Below, in pieces: positions 60,299 through 64,000 of a stretch of DNA of 64,000 bases. Below the pieces are notes generated by a model. That model made no database searches and was not told where the DNA came from. It saw nothing but the letters and a program-made list of their open reading frames with translations. The stretch's first letter is position 1. Each line of letters opens with the position of its first letter. Made by a program: the position numbers and the translations under genes. This stretch comes from Clostridia bacterium (GTDB taxonomy: Bacteria > Bacillota > Clostridia > Oscillospirales > Acutalibacteraceae): positions 1 through 64,000 of the forward strand of contig JAFQWA010000027.1 of the NCBI GenBank assembly GCA_017407705.1. Reading direction: 5' to 3'.

Positions 60299-60328
60299 CA
60301 TAATTTTTTCGCTCATGCCGCTTTGGCA

Positions 60329-60418
60329 CCCCTTTTCTTTATGCGAAGAAAAAGGGGAAAAGACGCAGCAAGGGAAAACCCTTTCCCGAATGGTTTAAGG
60401 GCTCGCCCTTAAAAATCC
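60329..60418. repeat. Cluster of three G/C inverted repeats
   Basis: CCCCTTTTCTTT / AAGAAAAAGGGG (60329-60357), AAGGGAAAACCCTT (60370-60383), and TTAAGG-GCTCGC-CCTTAA (60395-60412) followed by AAAAATCCCC. No ORF. The last element resembles 516-540. Possibly a dispersed repeat. Confidence 0.45.
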
Positions 60419-60473
60419 CCATTGAGTCTGAGGAAATTTGTAAAAATAAAATTCTGTCTATTTTCGTTATATA

Positions 60474-60507
60474 AAAAATCGGTTGTGGTAAAACACAACC
60501 GATTTTA
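60474..60507 (-). terminator. Terminator of the jag operon
   Basis: Stem AAAATCGGTTGTG / CACAACCGATTTT. Confidence 0.9.
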
Positions 60508-60512
60508 CTTTT

Positions 60513-61412
60513 TTATTTTATAATTCCGTAAAGGGGAAGGTCCTCTGTGTCTTTTCTGGGCTCACGGCTGGGTGCCGCATTCACTCTCTGGCTTTCCTTT
60601 TTACGGTTATCTCTTCTGCCTCTGCCGTTTCTGCGATTTGGCTCAAAGGGCTTGTTATCTTTGCCGGTACCGATGCAAACACGTCTGTGCTCGTTCTCGC
60701 CGATAGACCAGCTTGTAACACCCTCAATATCCTGAACTGTGTTATGAATGATTCTTCTTTCATAGGAGTTCATAGGATCTAAAATAACGTTTCTCTTAGA
60801 CTTAAGTGCCTGCTCTGCAGAACGGGTAGCAATACCGATAAGTGTTTCCTCTCTTTTCTGACGGTATCCGCCGGGATTAAGAGTAACTCTTACGTAATCG
60901 TTATGGCTTCTGTTGGCAACCAAGGAAGTCAGGTGCTGGATAGAATCCAATGTTTCACCCTTTCTGCCGATTGCAACGCCAAGTCCGTCACCGTCGAAAT
61001 TGATCTTAATGCCGTCATCATCGGTAACAACGTCAATCTCTAAGTTGGTAACGCCCATTAAAGTGAGCATATTTTTAAGATAATCAACTGTTGTGTTGAT
61101 CTGCTCATCGTCATAAACCACGGGAGCTTTAGGCTCAGTAGCCTTTTCCTCTTTAACCTCTGTCTTAACGGTTTTTTCTTCTTTAACGGGTTTTTTATCT
61201 TTTTTGGGTTTTGCTTCGGGTTTGGGGTCTGCAACAGTGGCAAACGCCTTTACCTGTGCCAAAGAACCGCCAAACAAGCCTAATTTCTTTTTCTGGGGTA
61301 ATGATATAATTTCAAAGTCAACGTCGGCATCGGCAGGAGCACCAAGTGCTAACAACGCTGCTTCCTGTGCTTCTTCAATGGTATTTCCGGAAGCGGTAGC
61401 TTCTATAATCAT
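60513..61412 (-). CDS. jag: RNA-binding protein Jag/KhpB
   Basis: 299 residues. A Jag_N domain (EATASGNTIEEAQEAALLAL) is followed by a Lys/Glu linker (residues 70-100), a KH domain with IGRKGETLDSIQHL, an R3H domain (DPMNSYERRIIHNTVQ), and a basic tail (RRNGRGRRDNRKKE). It binds RNA and works with KhpA; it is classically encoded downstream of spoIIIJ, as here. AAAGGAAG precedes the ATG. Confidence 0.96.
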   Translation of the reverse strand: MIIEATASGNTIEEAQEAALLALGAPADADVDFEIISLPQKKKLGLFGGSLAQVKAFATVADPKPEAKPKKDKKPVKEEKTVKTEVKEEKATEPKAPVVYDDEQINTTVDYLKNMLTLMGVTNLEIDVVTDDDGIKINFDGDGLGVAIGRKGETLDSIQHLTSLVANRSHNDYVRVTLNPGGYRQKREETLIGIATRSAEQALKSKRNVILDPMNSYERRIIHNTVQDIEGVTSWSIGENEHRRVCIGTGKDNKPFEPNRRNGRGRRDNRKKESQRVNAAPSREPRKDTEDLPLYGIIK

Positions 61413-61428
61413 TCTAATCTTCCTTTCA

Positions 61429-62208
61429 CTATTGGTCGCTTGATTTTTTTATCTTTTCAAGCTCGAATTTTCTTCTCTTTGATCCTTCTTTTGCTGTTTC
61501 AATAGCTATAAGTGTGTCAACTGAATAAAACTTATTTACGATTGCCTGAATTATTGTAGTAACAATGTTAGAGCATGCCCAATAAAGACCAACTGCACCG
61601 GGAACGGTAAAGGAGATCCACAATGACATTATAGGCATAAACAACAGCATCATCTTCATAGAGCCGCCTGCCTGCTCCATTTGGGGGTTGTTTTTCTTCT
61701 GCTGAGCATTTGAAATAAGCATCGACAAAAATGATGTGCCAAAAGAAATCAACGGAATGATCCAGATAAGCTGAAAATCCTCAATTATGTTAGTGGAGAA
61801 TTTGGGAGTTTGAGCCAGATCAATGCCGAAAAAATCAAAGTTAGAGTTTCCTGCGGCAACCAGATTACGTACAGCCTGATAAACACCGATCAAAATAGGC
61901 ATTCTGATAAGCATCGGCAAGCAACCACCTGTGGGGCTTATGCCTTCCTTCTGATACAGTTCAGACATAGCTGTGCTGTACTTCATTCTGTCATCGCCGT
62001 ACTTTTCTTTTAAAGCGTCCAGCTTAGGCTTTAATTTTGCCTGTTTAACCATAGACTTCTGCTGTTTTACATTAAGGGGAAACAGAGCAACGTTTACAAT
62101 CAATGTAAATACAAAAATTGAGAGAGTATAGTTATTGAAAATTGAGTTGAAAAATTGCAACACATATTGCAGAGGCACACCGATAAGGTTTAATAAGAAT
62201 TCCATTTT
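61429..62208 (-). CDS. yidC: Membrane protein insertase YidC/SpoIIIJ
   Basis: 259 residues from the ATG at 62208 (AAAGGAC upstream). The five-helix Oxa1/YidC core shows VFTLIVNVALFPLNVKQQKS, with the hydrophilic-groove region, the charged helical hairpin (KPKLDALKEKYGDDRMKYST), and GGCLPMLIRMPILIGVYQAV. There is no lipobox, unlike B. subtilis SpoIIIJ. Inserts membrane proteins alone or with SecYEG. Part of the conserved origin operon. Confidence 0.96.
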   Translation of the reverse strand, partial: KMEFLLNLIGVPLQYVLQFFNSIFNNYTLSIFVFTLIVNVALFPLNVKQQKSMVKQAKLKPKLDALKEKYGDDRMKYSTAMSELYQKEGISPTGGCLPMLIRMPILIGVYQAVRNLVAAGNSNFDFFGIDLAQTPKFSTNIIEDFQLIWIIPLISFGTSFLSMLISNAQQKKNNPQMEQAGGSMKMMLLFMPIMSLWISFTVPGAVGLYWACSNIVTTIIQAIVNKFYSVDTLIAIETAKEGSKRRKFELEKIKKSSDQ

Positions 62209-62236
62209 ATTTTGTCCTTTCACTGAAAAAACAGTA

Positions 62237-62482
62237 TTACTTTAAGTTCTTACGGTCTTTTTTTGGCGGTACGGGATCATAAGGATCATAACCCGCTTTG
62301 TGAAAAGGGTGACATCTTAATATACGCTTTACGCTAAGATAAAAACCCTTTGCTGCTCCGTGAACTTGTATTGCCTCAATGGCATACTGAGAACAGGTAG
62401 GAATAAAAATACAGCTTGGCTTTTTTAACGGGGATATTCTTTTCTGATAAAATCTTATCAGACTAATCATTATCCGCTTCAT
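62237..62482 (-). CDS. yidD: Membrane protein insertion efficiency factor YidD
   Basis: 81 residues. Standard motif: [20 protein letters not shown], then [13 protein letters not shown], then [16 protein letters not shown]. Overlaps rnpA by 20 bases and precedes yidC, the usual order. Confidence 0.96.
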   Translation of the reverse strand: MKRIMISLIRFYQKRISPLKKPSCIFIPTCSQYAIEAIQVHGAAKGFYLSVKRILRCHPFHKAGYDPYDPVPPKKDRKNLK

Positions 62483-62834
62483 TTTTTAAAATACCCGCTT
62501 TTTCAAATAATTTAAGTAAAACACTTTCTGCCTCGGTGCTTTTAATGTAAGCAGTTTTTGTTCTTGCAACAATAACAAAATCATAACCTGCATTTACATT
62601 ACCCACACACTTGCGAAATGCTTCCTTTATAACACGCTTTGCCCGATTTCTCTTTACGGCACAGCCTATTTTTTTACTTGTAGTTATTCCTAAGCGACAA
62701 AATCCCGCGCGGTTTTTAGTATAATAAACTACCAGCGCAGGACTGACAAACGATTTTCCTCTATTATAAATTCTACGGAAATCCCTATTCTCATTGAGCA
62801 TTATAAAATCATTCAATTTTAATACCCTTGGCAT
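62463..62834 (-). CDS. rnpA: Ribonuclease P protein component
   Basis: About 123 residues. [20 protein letters not shown], then the RNR signature [15 protein letters not shown]. It binds the RNA subunit to mature tRNA 5' ends. The start is uncertain: ATG 62834 is used; TTG 62816 has the better AAGGG site and gives the usual short N-terminus; ATG 62846 is almost on the rpmH stop. Confidence 0.95.
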   Translation of the reverse strand: MPRVLKLNDFIMLNENRDFRRIYNRGKSFVSPALVVYYTKNRAGFCRLGITTSKKIGCAVKRNRAKRVIKEAFRKCVGNVNAGYDFVIVARTKTAYIKSTEAESVLLKLFEKAGILKNEADND

Positions 62835-62850
62835 AAAAATGCCCATTCAA

Positions 62851-62985
62851 TTAGTGTGAAAGACGAGCTCTTCCTTTTGCTCTTCTACGAGCCAAAACTT
62901 TACGGCCGTTAGCATCAGACATACGTTTTCTGAAACCGTGTACCTTTTTACGATGCAATTTTTTGGGCTGATATGTTCTTAACAT
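62851..62985 (-). CDS. rpmH: 50S ribosomal protein L34
   Basis: 44 residues, very basic: [20 protein letters not shown], then [20 protein letters not shown], ending RLSH. This is a textbook L34. AAAGGTGA precedes the ATG at 62985. First gene of the rpmH-rnpA-yidD-yidC-jag operon, divergent from dnaA. Confidence 0.97.
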   Translation of the reverse strand: MLRTYQPKKLHRKKVHGFRKRMSDANGRKVLARRRAKGRARLSH

Positions 62986-63414
62986 ACTTCATTCACCTTT
63001 CTTAAAATATTTATTTATATTTTATCTGTTGTTGCCTTAATTAAGTTTGTGAGGGCGGCATCTGATACAAGATAAAAATACATAACTATTTTTGAATTAT
63101 AAACTATTTTCCCTGTTTCGTCAACATAATTTTTTGTATTTTCACTGAGTTTTTTCAGCGTATCCCATATATAGAAAGTATTTTTATTCAAACACTATAT
63201 GTATTATTTTTTTGTATTATTATATATATAAATATATTTAGATAAATTATTAACAAATACTTGAAACTCTGTGGAAAATATGCTAAAATAGTAAATGTAA
63301 AATTATTATTGGGGAACTATGCAATAAACATTATTTTTACATATTTATTCCGTGCCGATGACGGAATAATTTTTATGTTTTTTTTTACATATCATCGGGG
63401 AATGGAGAAAATAA
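62986..63414. promoter_or_regulatory. rpmH-dnaA intergenic, origin-associated region
   Basis: 429 very AT-rich bases. Holds a TTGAAA (63261-63266)-17-TAAAAT (63284-63289) promoter for dnaA with a DnaA-box-like TGTGGAAAA (63270-63278) in its spacer. I see no cluster of TTATCCACA boxes, so the main unwinding site may lie downstream of dnaA, outside the window. Confidence 0.6.
63345..63379 (+). terminator. Terminator-like hairpin in the dnaA leader
   Basis: Stem TTATTCCGT (63345-63353) / ACGGAATAA (63361-63369), followed by TTTTTATGTTTTTTTTT. It lies between the dnaA promoter and the ATG. Confidence 0.65.
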
Positions 63415-64000
63415 ATGAATTCATTAAATGATGTATGGCAGAGTGTGTGTGTTTACTGTAAACAGCAGATAAATGAAGTTACTTTTAACACCTGGCTTGC
63501 TGAACTCAAGCTTGTTGATATTTACGGAACTGAAATGAAGTTTATGATAAAGACTAATTTTCAGAAAAAGATAATTTTGGAAAATTATAAAGGTCTTTTG
63601 GAAGATGCTTTTGAGTGGGTTTTGAAATTTCCTGTAAAGATCACTATAAATACCGAAGAGGATGAAGAGGAGGAAACTCCTTTAAGCGTAAATAACAGTG
63701 CACAGTATGAATATACCTTCGATACCTTTATCGTTGGCGGTTCTAACCGTTTTGCACATGCTGCGTCATTGGCAGTTGCAGAAAATCCCGCAGTTGTTTA
63801 CAACCCCTTATTTATTTACGGAAACTCAGGTCTTGGTAAAACTCATCTTCTTAATGCTATTGATAATCGCATTAAAGAAAAATATCCCGATAAAATAATT
63901 GCATCCTTAAGCTGTGAAACCTTTGGTAATGATTTTATTAACTCACTTCGTGAGGGTACTATAAACGAATTCAGAGAAAAATACCGTAATGTTGACGTTT
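63415..64000 (+). CDS. dnaA: Chromosomal replication initiator DnaA, 3' end beyond window
   Basis: The first 195 residues are visible. Domain I (NDVWQSVCVYCKQQINEVTF, then NTWLAELK) is followed by a short acidic linker (TEEDEEEETP) and the start of the AAA+ domain III: YTFDTFIVGGSNRFAHAASL, then Walker A GNSGLGKT (about residues 136-143). GGAGA precedes the ATG at 63415. The gene continues past the right edge. Confidence 0.97.
   Translation, partial: MNSLNDVWQSVCVYCKQQINEVTFNTWLAELKLVDIYGTEMKFMIKTNFQKKIILENYKGLLEDAFEWVLKFPVKITINTEEDEEEETPLSVNNSAQYEYTFDTFIVGGSNRFAHAASLAVAENPAVVYNPLFIYGNSGLGKTHLLNAIDNRIKEKYPDKIIASLSCETFGNDFINSLREGTINEFREKYRNVDV

Noticed and set aside
62986-63414. Full oriC with a DnaA-box cluster
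   Set aside because: Only one near-consensus box (TGTGGAAAA) was found. AT-rich tracts alone do not prove the unwinding site.

Overview
The window looks like the left flank of the replication origin of a spore-forming, low-to-medium GC Firmicute, probably an uncultured gut clostridium of the Oscillospiraceae/Ruminococcaceae type. Supporting signs are the order dnaA / rpmH-rnpA-yidD-yidC(spoIIIJ)-jag at the right end, two perfect parS sites next to parAB, SpoVAD, a SpoIIIE-type translocase, an AbrB/SpoVT-type regulator, AGGAGG ribosome binding sites and many SigA promoters. The species assignment is inference; no rRNA is present.

Layout. 1-8 kb: an edge-truncated secreted protein, a tyrosine phosphatase, an ECF sigma / membrane protein / serpin operon, a cation:proton antiporter behind a terminator-bearing leader, and a TetR regulator divergent from two membrane proteins. 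8-18 kb: a eukaryotic-type glycogen branching enzyme, an alpha/beta hydrolase, an XRE regulator bracketed by 44-bp direct repeats, a SipW signal peptidase operon with two SipW-type substrates, a Ca2+/Na+ antiporter, an SGNH hydrolase and a membrane TIR protein. 18.3-18.8 kb: an array of small hairpins separated by GTGAAAT, then tRNA-Tyr and tRNA-Thr. 19-29 kb: tepA-ftsK-ygiQ-ComEC-like-DUF3006-FAD enzyme in one direction, a CorC-type transporter behind a short upstream ORF, and queT under a preQ1-I riboswitch.

30-42 kb is the accessory part. It holds a DUF559 nuclease-like gene lying exactly between two 45-bp inverted repeats, a Ca2+ P-type ATPase, a lone spoVAD, an AT-rich cassette (barnase-like RNase with a phage MuF-like N-terminus plus two barstars) behind an attenuator-like leader, a GH30 hydrolase, a TPR-TIR protein paired with a PP2C-like phosphatase, VanW, a SLOG-like/XRE divergent pair, and a second structured repeat.

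42-64 kb is housekeeping: polysaccharide deacetylase, cyclase, serS, parB, parA, parS, AbrB-like, small regulators, an LCP-like protein, a very large protein that looks like a P1B-type ATPase stripped of its catalytic residues, rlmB, mnmG, an ASKHA/2Fe-2S protein, a CDF exporter, and the origin cluster. mnmE is not beside mnmG as it usually is in Firmicutes.

Strongest candidates for something undescribed: (1) the DUF559 gene plus structure-conserving inverted repeats, a compact RAYT/REP-like element; (2) the orphan MuF-barnase with two diverged barstars; (3) the pseudo-P-type ATPase; (4) the GTGAAAT hairpin array.
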